From Salinibacterium sp. (lineage in GTDB: Bacteria > Actinomycetota > Actinomycetes > Actinomycetales > Microbacteriaceae): a DNA stretch of 48,986 bases. The notes beneath the pieces are model-generated. The model did no database searches, was not told where the DNA came from, and saw only the letters and a program-made list of their open reading frames with translations. A program made the position numbers and the translations under genes. The DNA is taken from NCBI GenBank assembly GCA_025351795.1, contig JANXVG010000023.1, positions 1 through 48,986 of the forward strand. The letters are read 5' to 3'. The first letter of the stretch is position 1; every line of letters begins with the position of its first letter. Of this stretch, positions 18,552-27,389 are shown piece after piece.

Positions 18552-19272
18552 CGATCACCGCCGCGAGGGTCGAGACGAAGAAGCGCCAGAGACCGGAAAC
18601 CATCAGTGCGCCGACAAGAATGAGCAACGAGCCGCCAACGATATTAACGACGCGAACGTGCCGACGCAGCCATTCGACCGAACCGGTCACCCAGTTGAGC
18701 CCCAGAGCAACCAGCAGGAACGGGATGCCCAAGCCGAGACTGTAAACCGCCCCGATGATCGCAGCTCGGGCCGGATTGCCGTCGTCAAGTGCCATCGTGT
18801 TGACCGCGATGAGGGTCGGACCAAGGCACGGCGCCCACCCGAGCGCAAACACGACGCCGAGAATGGGCGCACCACCGAGACCGGTCGCAACGTGCCAACG
18901 CGGCTTGATCGAGCGCTGCAGCAAGGTGACCTGACCGATGAACACCAGCCCCATCACGACGACCAGAATGCCGGCGATTCGCGTAATGAGATCAAGCCAC
19001 GGCCGCAGCAGCAACCCGACCGTGCCAAACAGGACGGTGAAAAGTACGAACACGATGGTGAAGCCGAGGATGAACAGGGCGACGCCGAGGTACAGCCGCC
19101 CGCGGTCGCGCTTGTCGGGCAGGCTCGTGAAGCCGCCGATGTAACCGAGGTAGCCGGGCACGAGTGGAAGCACACACGGAGAGGCAAACGATACGAGCCC
19201 GGCGAGCAGTGCGATGGGCAGAGCGATCGCCAGATTGCCACTGAGCACGAGTTGGCCGACCGGGTTATTCAC
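18529..19272 (-). CDS. ccdA: Thiol-disulfide electron transporter CcdA
   Basis: 247 aa with six predicted membrane helices. The two redox cysteines lie in ASPCVLPLVPGYLGY and GWAPCLGPTL, the CcdA signature. It moves electrons from cytoplasmic thioredoxin across the membrane to the TlpA/ResA protein encoded next to it, keeping apocytochrome CXXCH cysteines reduced. Overlaps the upstream gene by 4 bp. Confidence 0.95.
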   Translation of the reverse strand: MNNPVGQLVLSGNLAIALPIALLAGLVSFASPCVLPLVPGYLGYIGGFTSLPDKRDRGRLYLGVALFILGFTIVFVLFTVLFGTVGLLLRPWLDLITRIAGILVVVMGLVFIGQVTLLQRSIKPRWHVATGLGGAPILGVVFALGWAPCLGPTLIAVNTMALDDGNPARAAIIGAVYSLGLGIPFLLVALGLNWVTGSVEWLRRHVRVVNIVGGSLLILVGALMVSGLWRFFVSTLAAVIGGFEPAL

Positions 19273-19862
19273 GATTTGGTCTCGGCGAGCACGCGGTCGA
19301 TCATTGCAGACAAGACGAGCGGATCTCGCAACAGCCCGCTGATACGCCCCGCAACTCTGCCCCGACTATCAATCACGAGCGTGGTCGGCACGGCATTGGG
19401 GGCGACGGACCCGGCGAACGCGAGCTGTGCGGATGCCGAGTCTGCGTCCACAATCGACGGGTACTCCACCGAGTGGTCTTTCATGAAGTTCGCGATACCC
19501 ACCGCCGTGTCGAAGATATTGATCCCGAGAAACGGTACTTTGCCCGCGTACGCGGTGCTCATAGTCACGAGATCTTTGGCCTCGAGGCGGCACGGCGGGC
19601 ACCCGGCGTACCAGAAATTCACTACGAGCGGCTTGCCTGTGAAGTCGGCGCTCGACACGGCGTCACCGAGCTGTGTCATCCCGGAGAACACGATCGGGGC
19701 ATCTCGCTTAGCTGCGGGGATTTCGGTATACGCCCCATCACCCGAGATGTAGTTCTGGTTCGTCCCGCTCTGGTACTGCTGGGCGAGCGGGTCGGTGGTG
19801 CATCCGCCAAGGACGACAACCACGACGAGCGCGACACCCACGACAGCACTGCGGTGATTCAC
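19269..19862 (-). CDS. resA: TlpA/ResA-type thioredoxin-fold lipoprotein
   Basis: 197 aa. A lipoprotein signal peptide ends at the lipobox VLGGC (Cys near residue 21). The thioredoxin domain carries WYAGCPPC, a CPPC active site. It should reduce apocytochrome c haem-site thiols outside the membrane, using electrons from CcdA. Overlaps the upstream phosphatase by 4 bp (ATGA-type). Confidence 0.93.
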   Translation of the reverse strand: MNHRSAVVGVALVVVVVLGGCTTDPLAQQYQSGTNQNYISGDGAYTEIPAAKRDAPIVFSGMTQLGDAVSSADFTGKPLVVNFWYAGCPPCRLEAKDLVTMSTAYAGKVPFLGINIFDTAVGIANFMKDHSVEYPSIVDADSASAQLAFAGSVAPNAVPTTLVIDSRGRVAGRISGLLRDPLVLSAMIDRVLAETKS

Positions 19863-20488
19863 ACGGCGCCTAGGTCTGTCGACGCCGCGAGCAGGTCGGC
19901 CGCCGGGTCCTGGTAGTTCACTTCGACGAATCGGTCACCGTGTCGCTCGAAGGTCGTGATGCTCGAAAGGGAGCACCTGCGCTTGCGTGGGTCATGGAAA
20001 AGCGACTCGGTAGCGACGGCGCGGTGCACCATCCAGATCGGCAACTGGTGACTCACGAGCACCGCATCGCCAGCGTCTGTTGCCTGCCAGGCATCATGAA
20101 CCGCTGCAAGCATCCGCGCCGCGATTCCCGTGAACGGCTCACCCCAGCTCGGACGCACGGGGTTGATCATCCACGGCCAGTAGCGCGGGTTCCTGAGCGC
20201 GGTGCGCACGTGCATGCCCTCGAAGAGATTGGTGGGCTCGATGAGGCGATCGTCGGTGTGGATGTTTAGTGCGAACGCGTCAGCCCACGGCTGCGCAGAT
20301 TCTTGGGCGCGTAACAGCGGGCTCGCACCGAGACGCGTGACATCGTGCCCGGCCAGCGATCTCGCCGCAGCGGCCGCCATCGTGTGGCCGAGTTCACTCA
20401 GGTGAAACTCGGGGATGCGTCCATACAGAACACCGGTGGGATTGTGGACTTCCCCGTGGCGCACGAGATGGATCTGATTGGCGGGCAC
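19859..20488 (-). CDS. Histidine phosphatase superfamily protein
   Basis: 209 aa. The catalytic motif LVRHGEVHNP at the N-terminus and the second His in LVSHQLPIWMVHRA define a phosphoglycerate-mutase-like phosphatase. Substrate unknown. First gene of the cytochrome c maturation operon by overlap, an arrangement I believe is common in actinobacteria, though a mechanistic link is not evident. Start is GTG at 20488. Confidence 0.88.
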   Translation of the reverse strand: MPANQIHLVRHGEVHNPTGVLYGRIPEFHLSELGHTMAAAAARSLAGHDVTRLGASPLLRAQESAQPWADAFALNIHTDDRLIEPTNLFEGMHVRTALRNPRYWPWMINPVRPSWGEPFTGIAARMLAAVHDAWQATDAGDAVLVSHQLPIWMVHRAVATESLFHDPRKRRCSLSSITTFERHGDRFVEVNYQDPAADLLAASTDLGAV

Positions 20489-20566
20489 GTCATCCAGTGT
20501 AGTTTCGCCTTGCTGAACGATTGACCTATCAGTCGCCAGCGGCGCCAGCCCGTAAACTCAACTCCC

Positions 20567-21895
20567 GTGACGACACGCACCCTCACCAAAAACCTGGCCG
20601 CCGCGACCGACGGGGCGATCTCCGTTTCGGGGTGGGTCGAAACGGTGCGCGATCAGAAGAAGGTGCAGTTCGTCGTACTGCGCGACGAGTCGGGGGCCGT
20701 GCAGCTCGTGCACCCTCGCATGTTTGCCGACGACGGAACACCGCTCGACGATCCGATAGCCGCCGAGATTTCGGCGCTCAGCCAAGGAACGTTCCTCACG
20801 GCAACCGGCGAGCTCAAGCACGACGAACGGGTTAAACTTGGCGGGGTAGAAATCAAGCTCGATGCACTGGTCGTGGCCGCACGGGCCAACCCGGAGACGC
20901 CGATCGCCGAAGACTCGAGCGGGGATAAGCGCATGGACTGGCGCTTCCTCGACCTGCGACTGCCCAAAAACAACCTAATCTTTCGCATTCAGACGACCCT
21001 TGAGCACGCGTGGCGCAGCTATTGGGTCGAGCACGACTTCATCGAACTGCACACGCCCAAGCTCATGGCGAGTGCAAGCGAGTCGAAGGCCGAGCTGTTC
21101 GAAGTCAGCTATTTCGAGGGCAAGGCCTACCTCGCTCAGAGCCCGCAGTTCTTCAAGCAGATGGCGCAACCAGCCGGATTCGGCAAAATCTTCGAGGTCG
21201 GTCCCGCCTTCCGTGCCGACCCCAGTTTCACCAGCCGCCATGCGACGGAGTTCACCAGCGTTGACAGCGAGATCAGTTGGATCGACTCACACGACGACGT
21301 CATGCGGTTGCACGAAGAACTGCTCGTGGCGGGCTTCACCGCGGTGAAGGCGAAGCATGGCGCCGAGATTGCGGAGTTGTTCGGGGTCGACGTCACGGTG
21401 CCTGCGACGCCGTTCCCGCGCATCCAACTCGCCGAGGCGAAGCGCATCGTCGCCGCGCGCGGCTACGATGTGCCGCGCGCCGACGACGACATGGACCCGG
21501 AAGGTGAGCGCCAGATCGCCGCCTACGTGAAGGAAACTTTTGGGCACGAATTCGTGTTTCTCACCGACTACGCATCCAGCATCCGCCCGTTTTATCACAT
21601 GCGCCATGCGGATGACGCGAGCCTCACGAATTCGTATGACCTGATCTTTAACGGGGTGGAGATCTCTACCGGTGCCCAGCGTGAGCATCGCGTCGAGGTG
21701 CTCGAGTCGCAGGCACGAGACAAAGGTCTCGACCCCGAGGAGCTCGGTTTCTACCTCGACTTCTTCCGGTACGGGGTGCCGCCGCACGGCGGTTTCGGCA
21801 TGGGGCTCAGCCGGGTGCTCATGCTCTTGCTGCAGTTGCCAAACATCCGCGAGGCGACCTATCTGTTCCGTGGACCGACCCGCCTGCTGCCTTAG
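20567..21895 (+). CDS. aspS: Aspartyl-tRNA synthetase, archaeal-type short form
   Basis: 442 aa class II synthetase. An N-terminal OB-fold (GWVETVRDQKKVQFVVLRD) is followed by motif 2 (FRADPSFTSRHATEFTSVD) and motif 3 (GFGMGLSRVLMLLL). It lacks the roughly 150-residue insertion of bacterial AspRS (usually near 590 aa), so it belongs to the archaeal/eukaryal type, whose bacterial members are often non-discriminating (charging tRNA-Asn too). GTG start at 20567, no strong Shine-Dalgarno. Confidence 0.93.
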   Translation: MTTRTLTKNLAAATDGAISVSGWVETVRDQKKVQFVVLRDESGAVQLVHPRMFADDGTPLDDPIAAEISALSQGTFLTATGELKHDERVKLGGVEIKLDALVVAARANPETPIAEDSSGDKRMDWRFLDLRLPKNNLIFRIQTTLEHAWRSYWVEHDFIELHTPKLMASASESKAELFEVSYFEGKAYLAQSPQFFKQMAQPAGFGKIFEVGPAFRADPSFTSRHATEFTSVDSEISWIDSHDDVMRLHEELLVAGFTAVKAKHGAEIAELFGVDVTVPATPFPRIQLAEAKRIVAARGYDVPRADDDMDPEGERQIAAYVKETFGHEFVFLTDYASSIRPFYHMRHADDASLTNSYDLIFNGVEISTGAQREHRVEVLESQARDKGLDPEELGFYLDFFRYGVPPHGGFGMGLSRVLMLLLQLPNIREATYLFRGPTRLLP

Positions 21896-21912
21896 CGTCG
21901 AGCACGCCCGAA

Positions 21913-22743
21913 CTATACGCCAGCCGCGGTAACCACGAAGTCGGTAGTGAACCCGGCAACGAGACCGATGAGAATTCCGACGTAAAGCCGGTAGCCCTTC
22001 TCAAACTTCAGAGCGACTCCGACGAGTTGCACAATGACGAACAGGATCGACCCGGCGGCGAGCGCGAGGAACGCGATCGAGGCGACCTCATTCACGAACA
22101 CCCCGCCGAGGAGGGTTCCGATGAGAGTCGGCAGTCCGCCGATCAGGCCGAGGATTCCGAGCTGGGCCCATGACGGTCGCGTCGCGCCACCCGCAAGCGG
22201 AGCGGTAATGCCAAACCCTTCGGTGGCATTGTGCAAGCCGAAGCCGACCACGAGCACGACCGCGAGCCGCAGCTGCCCACCGGCCGCAGATTGACCGATG
22301 GCCAACCCTTCCGAGAAATTGTGAAGCCCAATTCCCACCGCGATCATGAAAGCGAGTCTGCTCGCAGACTCATCGAGGCGCAGCACTCCACGCGTGCCCG
22401 GGCTTTCGCCCAATGCCCGCGCTGACACCCGCACATGCACCCACCGGTCGTAGGCGACGAGGCCGAGCATGCCGATAGCGAGGGCGCCGAAGAAAACGGC
22501 CGCGAGACCACCAAAGGGTAGCCACGCAGCCGGGTTAGTCGTCACTGTTGTCAGTTGTGCTTCGATCGGCCCGATAGCGTGGCCAAGCACATCCCACAGC
22601 AGAAACAGCAAAATGCCAATGGTGACTGCGTTGAGTATCGAAACGGTGGCAGTGGATCGAGTGGTGAGCCTGCCGATCGGAAGGCCGAGGAAGATCGTGA
22701 AACCGGCGACGAGGCCGAGGAGGACGAGTTCTGGGATGCTCAT
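21913..22743 (-). CDS. ZIP-family metal permease
   Basis: 276 aa with about eight hydrophobic segments. The metal-binding helices IGLHNFSEGLAIG and FGLHNATEGFGI carry the HNxxEG signature of the GufA/ZupT-like ZIP subfamily. It should import a divalent metal (Zn, Fe or Mn). A DtxR/IdeR-like operator lies 33 bp upstream of the ATG, pointing to iron- or manganese-responsive control. Converges on aspS with a 17-bp gap. Confidence 0.9.
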   Translation of the reverse strand: MSIPELVLLGLVAGFTIFLGLPIGRLTTRSTATVSILNAVTIGILLFLLWDVLGHAIGPIEAQLTTVTTNPAAWLPFGGLAAVFFGALAIGMLGLVAYDRWVHVRVSARALGESPGTRGVLRLDESASRLAFMIAVGIGLHNFSEGLAIGQSAAGGQLRLAVVLVVGFGLHNATEGFGITAPLAGGATRPSWAQLGILGLIGGLPTLIGTLLGGVFVNEVASIAFLALAAGSILFVIVQLVGVALKFEKGYRLYVGILIGLVAGFTTDFVVTAAGV

Positions 22744-22775
22744 GGGTGCGTTGTCTCCGAGGGGTGGCTATGTAC

Positions 22776-22794
22776 TTAGGTTAGCCTCACCATC
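22776..22794. promoter_or_regulatory. DtxR/IdeR-like box upstream of ZIP transporter
   Basis: The 19-mer TTAGGTTAGCCTCACCATC matches the DtxR/IdeR consensus TWAGGTTAGSCTAACCTWA at 16 of 19 positions. It lies between the ZIP ATG (22743) and a TAGGAT -10-like element on the minus strand, so a bound repressor would block transcription. Confidence 0.65.
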
Positions 22795-22920
22795 CTAGCC
22801 GAGCGGCCGCGACGGTGTTGCCTTTCGTAACAGGCCCCTGGCGACGGTGAGCGCACTAAAGTGTGCTGGCGGTACAGGCCGGACTAGCCGACGATCACTT
22901 TCATAGGGAAAGATGACCCT

Positions 22921-23223
22921 ATGTCCAAGAAAATCGACTCGGCGCTCAAGACGCTCGTAAAGGCTCTGACGAAGCACGCGGATGCCGTTGGCGGCAGCAC
23001 GGTGTCACTCAAGAAGTCCCAGCGCACTACCGCAAAGGTTCAGGCAGCAGCAACCGCGTACGCCGAAGCCGTTCACACCAAGAGTGGCCTCGGTAGTCCA
23101 TTCAGCGATGTGATCGCCCCCGGCCTCGAAAACTCGACGATCGCGTCCCTGGAGGCGGAGCGCGATGCGATCGCCAATGGTCTCACCGGTCCGATTCCCA
23201 CCCAAAAGACCGAGAGCCTCTAG
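22921..23223 (+). CDS. Hypothetical 100-aa protein
   Basis: A small, helical, Ala/Lys-rich, soluble protein (begins SKKIDSALKTLVKALTKHADAV, given as two runs SKKIDSALKTL and VKALTKHADAV). ATG start with codon use like its neighbours. No domain recognised. It stands alone between divergent ZIP and convergent Dabb genes. Confidence 0.7.
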   Translation: MSKKIDSALKTLVKALTKHADAVGGSTVSLKKSQRTTAKVQAAATAYAEAVHTKSGLGSPFSDVIAPGLENSTIASLEAERDAIANGLTGPIPTQKTESL

Positions 23224-23224
23224 C

Positions 23225-23536
23225 TCAACTACTGGCTGAGAACTCATAGTCGATAGAGGCCCGTTCGGCGGCTAGCGCGCTGACAACGGCCCCCGCCTTC
23301 TTGTGGTCGGCGTTCGCCAGATAGCCTGCGAAGTCTCGCTCATCCCTGAACTCAGACACCAGGCCAATGTCCCAATTGCTGTCGTTGTGCACCACATTTC
23401 GAACAATGTCGAGGGTCACGATCTCGGAAACGAGCGCGTCTAGGCCAGAAAAAGCTGTCTCAACCTCTTCGATGGCCTTGCTGCGCGCGACCGCATCCGT
23501 TGCCAAAAGTCTCCAGAGCACGATGTGCTTGATCAT
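23225..23536 (-). CDS. Dabb-domain (stress-responsive alpha/beta barrel) protein
   Basis: 103 aa. The opening MIKHIVLWRL and the later NWDIGLVSEFRDERDFAGYLANADH pattern match the Dabb dimeric ferredoxin-like family. Function in bacteria is mostly unknown. Its start overlaps the stop of the glutaredoxin-like gene by 4 bp, so the two are co-translated. Confidence 0.85.
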   Translation of the reverse strand: MIKHIVLWRLLATDAVARSKAIEEVETAFSGLDALVSEIVTLDIVRNVVHNDSNWDIGLVSEFRDERDFAGYLANADHKKAGAVVSALAAERASIDYEFSASS

Positions 23537-23787
23537 TCGGTTGCCTTCCTGATAGCTGTGCGCAAGCGAGCCGGGTCGACGCGCCAGATGGTGTGCACTG
23601 CCCCGTCGATGAGCACGACGGGAATCTCTTCCACGTATTTTTCGAACAACTCGGCATCGTCGGCGATCGAGAGTTCGTCAATCGTGACGCCAGGAAAGTC
23701 GCCGGAGACGGATGCCATGACCGCGCGGGCATCATCACACAAGTGACAGCCTGGCTTGCTGATCAGGGTCAGCTTCGGGGTGGGCAC
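23533..23787 (-). CDS. Glutaredoxin-like thioredoxin-fold protein (DUF836 type)
   Basis: 84 aa. A CxxC motif in SKPGCHLCDDAR at the N-terminus and a cis-Pro segment EEIPVVLIDG define a small glutaredoxin-like redox protein. Likely a cytoplasmic dithiol-disulfide exchanger. First gene of the pair with the Dabb protein. Confidence 0.87.
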   Translation of the reverse strand: MPTPKLTLISKPGCHLCDDARAVMASVSGDFPGVTIDELSIADDAELFEKYVEEIPVVLIDGAVHTIWRVDPARLRTAIRKATE

Positions 23788-23820
23788 GCTACAAGCCTAC
23801 GCGCGGTGAGGATATGGCAA

Positions 23821-23850
23821 ACAAAAAGCGCCAGACGCGAAGCCTGGCGC
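23821..23850 (-). terminator. Intrinsic terminator after bS22
   Basis: On the minus strand the hairpin GCGCCAG / CTGGCGC (loop 9 nt) is followed by TTTTTGT. It lies 13 bp beyond the bS22 stop: a clear rho-independent terminator. Confidence 0.85.
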
Positions 23851-23862
23851 TCAATGAAAGGT

Positions 23863-23961
23863 CTACTTCTTGTTGCGACGCTGGTGACGCGTCTTGCGGA
23901 GCAGCTTGCGGTGCTTCTTCTTCGCCATGCGCTTGCGGCGCTTCTTGATGACAGAACCCAT
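23863..23961 (-). CDS. bS22 mini ribosomal protein (AURKAIP1/COX24 domain)
   Basis: 32 aa, extremely basic: [20 protein letters not shown] then [12 protein letters not shown]. The sequence matches the AURKAIP1/COX24-like small proteins of actinobacteria, identified as ribosomal protein bS22 in mycobacterial ribosome structures, a counterpart of mitochondrial mS38. GAGGTG lies 6-7 nt upstream and an intrinsic terminator follows, so it is a single-gene unit. Confidence 0.9.
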   Translation of the reverse strand: MGSVIKKRRKRMAKKKHRKLLRKTRHQRRNKK

Positions 23962-24082
23962 AAATCACCTCGATGATTGCTGATAGGACCACCGGTCCGA
24001 TCAGAACCGCGGAAACATAACCGCTCTACTTTACCCCACGCCGCTCGAGCCACCGACCCGGGCAGGTGCTCGAGTAGTTGGC

Positions 24083-24277
24083 CTAGCCGACCTCGGAGAT
24101 CGGCGTTTCGATCACGGCGACGACCGCCGACTCGGGAATACGAAAGGAACGCCCGAACCGCACGGCTGGCAACTCGCCCGAGTGCACCAGTCGATAGACG
24201 GTCATGTTCGATACACGCATCATCTCGGCCACCTCGGCGACCGTGAGAAAACGCACATCCGAAAGATCTCGCGCCAT
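24083..24277 (-). CDS. bldC: BldC-like MerR/excisionase-fold DNA-binding protein
   Basis: 64 aa. FLTVAEVAEMMRVSNMTVYRLVHSGELPAVRFGRSFRIPESAV is the compact winged-helix of the BldC/excisionase family (quoted here as LTVAEVAEMMRVS, NMTVYRLVHSGEL and RFGRSFRIPESAV). BldC homologues bind DNA cooperatively and control development or secondary functions in Streptomyces; the role in unicellular actinobacteria is unclear. Confidence 0.87.
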   Translation of the reverse strand: MARDLSDVRFLTVAEVAEMMRVSNMTVYRLVHSGELPAVRFGRSFRIPESAVVAVIETPISEVG

Positions 24278-24388
24278 TCGACTGTGCCTCTCTGTGGAAA
24301 AACCCCGACGATCACTCCCGCAGTGTGATTGGAGTGCTAAACGGTAACACTAGGGGCTGCTGTGACTTGGTGTCTATGCTCACAGAGG

Positions 24389-24874
24389 TCAGGGCTTGCG
24401 GAATGAGTGGCGGTTCGCTATCTTCGGCAGCCGCCTAGTGACGATCTCCGAGGCATCGTGAATGGCGTGGCGAGCCTGATACGAGCCCTCGGCGATCCTA
24501 CGACCGATGGTGTCACCGACGTCTGCACCGGCCCATGCCGAGAAAGCCCCCGTTTCGTCAGAGTCGGCTTCGAGATCGGTGTCATCGAAATCCGCACTGA
24601 GGTAGGGAATCAGCCAGTCTTCGAGCTCCTCCAGTGGGCTCGCATCGAGGCTGTAGTAGCGATGCTGTGCCTCTTCTCGCACGCAAACCAGACCGTGGTC
24701 CCGCAGCACCTTGAGATGCTTGGAGACAGTGGGCTGGCTGAGCCCAAGAGCTGTGACGATCTCACCAACACTGATCTCCCCCCGCGTCGAATCGGCCGCG
24801 AGATAGCGATCGAGTAGAACGTGAAGCACGTCACGTCTGGTCGCGTCAGCAATGACGTCGAAGATGTCGGCCAT
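24389..24874 (-). CDS. ArsR-type winged-helix regulator
   Basis: 161 aa from the ATG at 24874. The N-terminal half is an ArsR-like winged helix (ADATRRDVLHVLLDR, ISVGEIVTALGLSQPTVSKHLKVLRDHGLV). There are no paired cysteines, so metal sensing is not indicated. The acidic middle and the C-terminal segment (GRRIAEGSYQARHAIHDASEIV) are of unknown role. Shares orientation with bldC downstream and a Gly-rich membrane protein gene upstream. Confidence 0.85.
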   Translation of the reverse strand: MADIFDVIADATRRDVLHVLLDRYLAADSTRGEISVGEIVTALGLSQPTVSKHLKVLRDHGLVCVREEAQHRYYSLDASPLEELEDWLIPYLSADFDDTDLEADSDETGAFSAWAGADVGDTIGRRIAEGSYQARHAIHDASEIVTRRLPKIANRHSFRKP

Positions 24875-24922
24875 GGAAACAGGGTAACCAACATGGCCGC
24901 GTGGTACCACGACGATGCACCG

Positions 24923-25330
24923 TTAGTTGGTGGTGCCACCCTGCTGTTGACCGTTCTCGCCCGGGTTCACGGGGCCCGGGCGGCCAAGACCATTGGGGCC
25001 GGTCTGGGAGCCGTTGCTCCCACCGCGCTGACCAGTATCAGGCCTGTTCTGACCATTCCGGTTGTGCGTGCCGAATCCATTCTGGCTGGGGCCAGACGGA
25101 CCGTACGAATAGCCATGGCCGCCGCTCGGCAGGTGAACACCGACCGCGATGCCACCGCCAAAGAGCGCTCCTGCAACGAGAACACTGCCCACCGCGATAC
25201 CGGCGATCGCGAGTGCATTGCTTCGGCGCCTCGGAGCCTCGGGCACCTGAACATCGCTGGGTGCACGTGTTGCTGCGGGTGTTGCCTCTGCCGGGGTGTC
25301 CGGTGTCTTTGTTGCGCGTGGCTCTGCCAT
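24923..25330 (-). CDS. Single-pass membrane protein with Gly/Asn/Pro-rich tail
   Basis: 135 aa from ATG 25330 (AAGGA about 7 nt upstream). A Pro/Thr-rich cytoplasmic segment is followed by a membrane helix (ALAIAGIAVGSVLVAGALFGGGIAVGV, in pieces ALAIAGIAVGSVLVAG and ALFGGGIAVGV) and a low-complexity tail of Gly, Asn, Gln and Pro (NGFGTHNRNGQNRPDTG). Function unknown; probably envelope-exposed. Confidence 0.75.
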   Translation of the reverse strand: MAEPRATKTPDTPAEATPAATRAPSDVQVPEAPRRRSNALAIAGIAVGSVLVAGALFGGGIAVGVHLPSGGHGYSYGPSGPSQNGFGTHNRNGQNRPDTGQRGGSNGSQTGPNGLGRPGPVNPGENGQQQGGTTN

Positions 25331-25432
25331 GGGAATCCTTTCGTCGTGGCGCCGCGAAATCGGGCGCCAGCGTGCAGACCCCAGAATGCCGACCGGGCCT
25401 ATGAAACGGATAAGAACGACCGGCAAAATCGC

Positions 25433-26263
25433 CTAGTGACCTATGGCCAACTCTTTCGCGCGCGCAAGGGCGGATGCCGTGGCGCGGCCGAACAGCCCCG
25501 TTAAATCGGCTTTCTCAAGTTCCGCAATCGCGCGCTCGGTGGTGCCATTCGGGCTTGTTACCCGACGCCGCAATTCGGCGGGTTCTTCGCCGGACGCCGC
25601 GAGTAGTTCTGACGCCCCGAGAAAGGTGTCGCCGACCATGAGTGCGGCCTGTTGAGGCGTAAACCCTAGGCTGATCGCGGTCGCTGTGAGCTGCTCTATG
25701 AGGTAGAACACGTACGCGGGACCCGAGCCAGAAATTGTGGAGAGTGCATCGATCTTTTCTTCCGGAATTTCGAGGACGGAGCCGACCGTCTGGAACAGAG
25801 CCCTCACGGTCGCAGCCGAGTCGGCAGTCGCTCGCGATCCGCCGCTCACCCCCGTGATGCCTCGGCCAACGATTGCCGGGGTATTTGGCATCGCGCGGTA
25901 CACCACCTGAGTGATGATCCCCTCCATCGTTGCCGTCGTGACGCCCGCGGCAACGCTCACCACGATCGCATCGGGCTCAAGAGACCCAGCGAGCTCGGCA
26001 AGTACGCCTGCCACCATTGCCGGCTTGACCGCGACGAGCACCACGCCGGCGCCGGCCACGGCCAGGTGGTTAGCGCGCGGATCGGCCTCGATCGAGAGTG
26101 CGGTTACCCCGTGCTGGGCGATTAGCGACGCCTTTGCTGCGGTGCGGTTGGTGACCCGGATGCCGCCCGCCACCGTAACGCCGGGCTTCAGGAGTCCCGC
26201 AAGGATCGCCCCACCCATGGAGCCCGTGCCGATGATTGCGATGCTGGGAAGAATGGTGTTCAC
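25433..26263 (-). CDS. proC: Pyrroline-5-carboxylate reductase
   Basis: 276 aa. The N-terminal nucleotide motif IIGTGSMGGAILAGLL and the C-terminal signature SGSGPAYVFYLIEQL with the helix ALMVGDTFLGASELL identify ProC, which reduces pyrroline-5-carboxylate to proline. Divergent from the CDF transporter gene with a 23-bp gap between starts. Confidence 0.95.
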   Translation of the reverse strand: MNTILPSIAIIGTGSMGGAILAGLLKPGVTVAGGIRVTNRTAAKASLIAQHGVTALSIEADPRANHLAVAGAGVVLVAVKPAMVAGVLAELAGSLEPDAIVVSVAAGVTTATMEGIITQVVYRAMPNTPAIVGRGITGVSGGSRATADSAATVRALFQTVGSVLEIPEEKIDALSTISGSGPAYVFYLIEQLTATAISLGFTPQQAALMVGDTFLGASELLAASGEEPAELRRRVTSPNGTTERAIAELEKADLTGLFGRATASALARAKELAIGH

Positions 26264-26286
26264 ATGAGCATCCTAGGATTGACGCC

Positions 26287-27249
26287 ATGAGCGCATCGGG
26301 CGGAAACACGGCGATCGTTGCGGCGCTGCTCGCAAACCTCGGCATCGCAGTGACCAAATTCATCGCCTTCGTCTTCTCCGGTTCGAGCTCGATGCTCGCC
26401 GAAAGCGTGCATTCGCTCGCCGACACCGGCAATCAGGGTCTGTTGCTGCTCGGCGGTCGAAAGTCGAAAAAGCAGGCCGACGCCGAGCATCCGTTCGGCT
26501 ATGGTCGCGAGCGTTACGTGTACGCGTTCGTCGTATCGATAATCTTGTTCTCGATAGGTGGTGTGTTCTCCATCTACGAGGGAATCGACAAACTTCAGCA
26601 CCCGCACGAACTGAAGGTGCCGTGGCTGCCGATTCTGGTCTTGTCTATTTCGATCGTGCTCGAGTCGTTTTCACTACGCACGGCCGTGCGCGAGTCGAAC
26701 CGCATCCGCGCCAGCCAGACCTGGATCCAGTTCGTGCGTCACGCGAAAGCCCCCGAGCTACCCGTCGTGCTCCTCGAGGATGTCGCGGCTCTGATCGGCC
26801 TCGTCCTCGCATTCTTGGGCGTGGGGCTCACGATCGTCACCGGCAATGTGTCATGTGACGCGATCGGCACCCTCGCGATCGGAGTGCTGCTCGTACTGGT
26901 TGCCGTTGTGCTCGGCATCGAGACCAAGAGCCTCCTCGTCGGTGAGGGTGCAAGTGCTGACGATGCGATTCGCATCCGCGACGCGATCAACGCGAACTCC
27001 GACGTCGAGGCGCTCATCCACCTCAAGACGCTCTATCTCGGTCCAGACGAGTTGCTCGTCGCCGCAAAGATCGCGTTCGCTCGCACGAAGAAGCTTGCGG
27101 ATGTCGCTACCGCCATCGACAGTGTCGAAGCGGCTATTCGCGCGGCTGTCCCGATTGCGCGCGCGATCTACCTCGAGCCGGACGTTTACCAGCCGCAGAA
27201 CGTGGTGAACCCGCCGACCGACTCGATCGTGGTCAAGGGCAATGACTAA
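26287..27249 (+). CDS. Cation diffusion facilitator transporter
   Basis: 320 aa. An N-terminal membrane domain with the metal-site motif SVHSLADTGNQ (HxxxD) and PFGYGRERYVYAF, a second metal helix LEDVAALIGL, and a C-terminal cytoplasmic domain. It should export Zn, Co, Fe or Mn in exchange for protons. ATG at 26287 chosen; the frame is open 17 codons upstream inside the proC promoter. Confidence 0.92.
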   Translation: MSASGGNTAIVAALLANLGIAVTKFIAFVFSGSSSMLAESVHSLADTGNQGLLLLGGRKSKKQADAEHPFGYGRERYVYAFVVSIILFSIGGVFSIYEGIDKLQHPHELKVPWLPILVLSISIVLESFSLRTAVRESNRIRASQTWIQFVRHAKAPELPVVLLEDVAALIGLVLAFLGVGLTIVTGNVSCDAIGTLAIGVLLVLVAVVLGIETKSLLVGEGASADDAIRIRDAINANSDVEALIHLKTLYLGPDELLVAAKIAFARTKKLADVATAIDSVEAAIRAAVPIARAIYLEPDVYQPQNVVNPPTDSIVVKGND

Positions 27250-27389
27250 CGAGATGGTGTCGATCCCCGCGATCGTCGCGGCTGAGCTCACCACGAACGG
27301 ATGCGGGTCTGGCGTGTCGGCCACACTCGCCAGCGCTCACCCGGAATGATGACGTGACCCCAGTGCCCGCCGTGTGGTCACGAGCGAGC

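Noticed and set aside
18319-19752. 477-codon plus-strand open frame antisense to ccdA and resA
   Set aside because: Shadow of the real minus-strand genes; rich in Arg, Asp and Gln with no domain.
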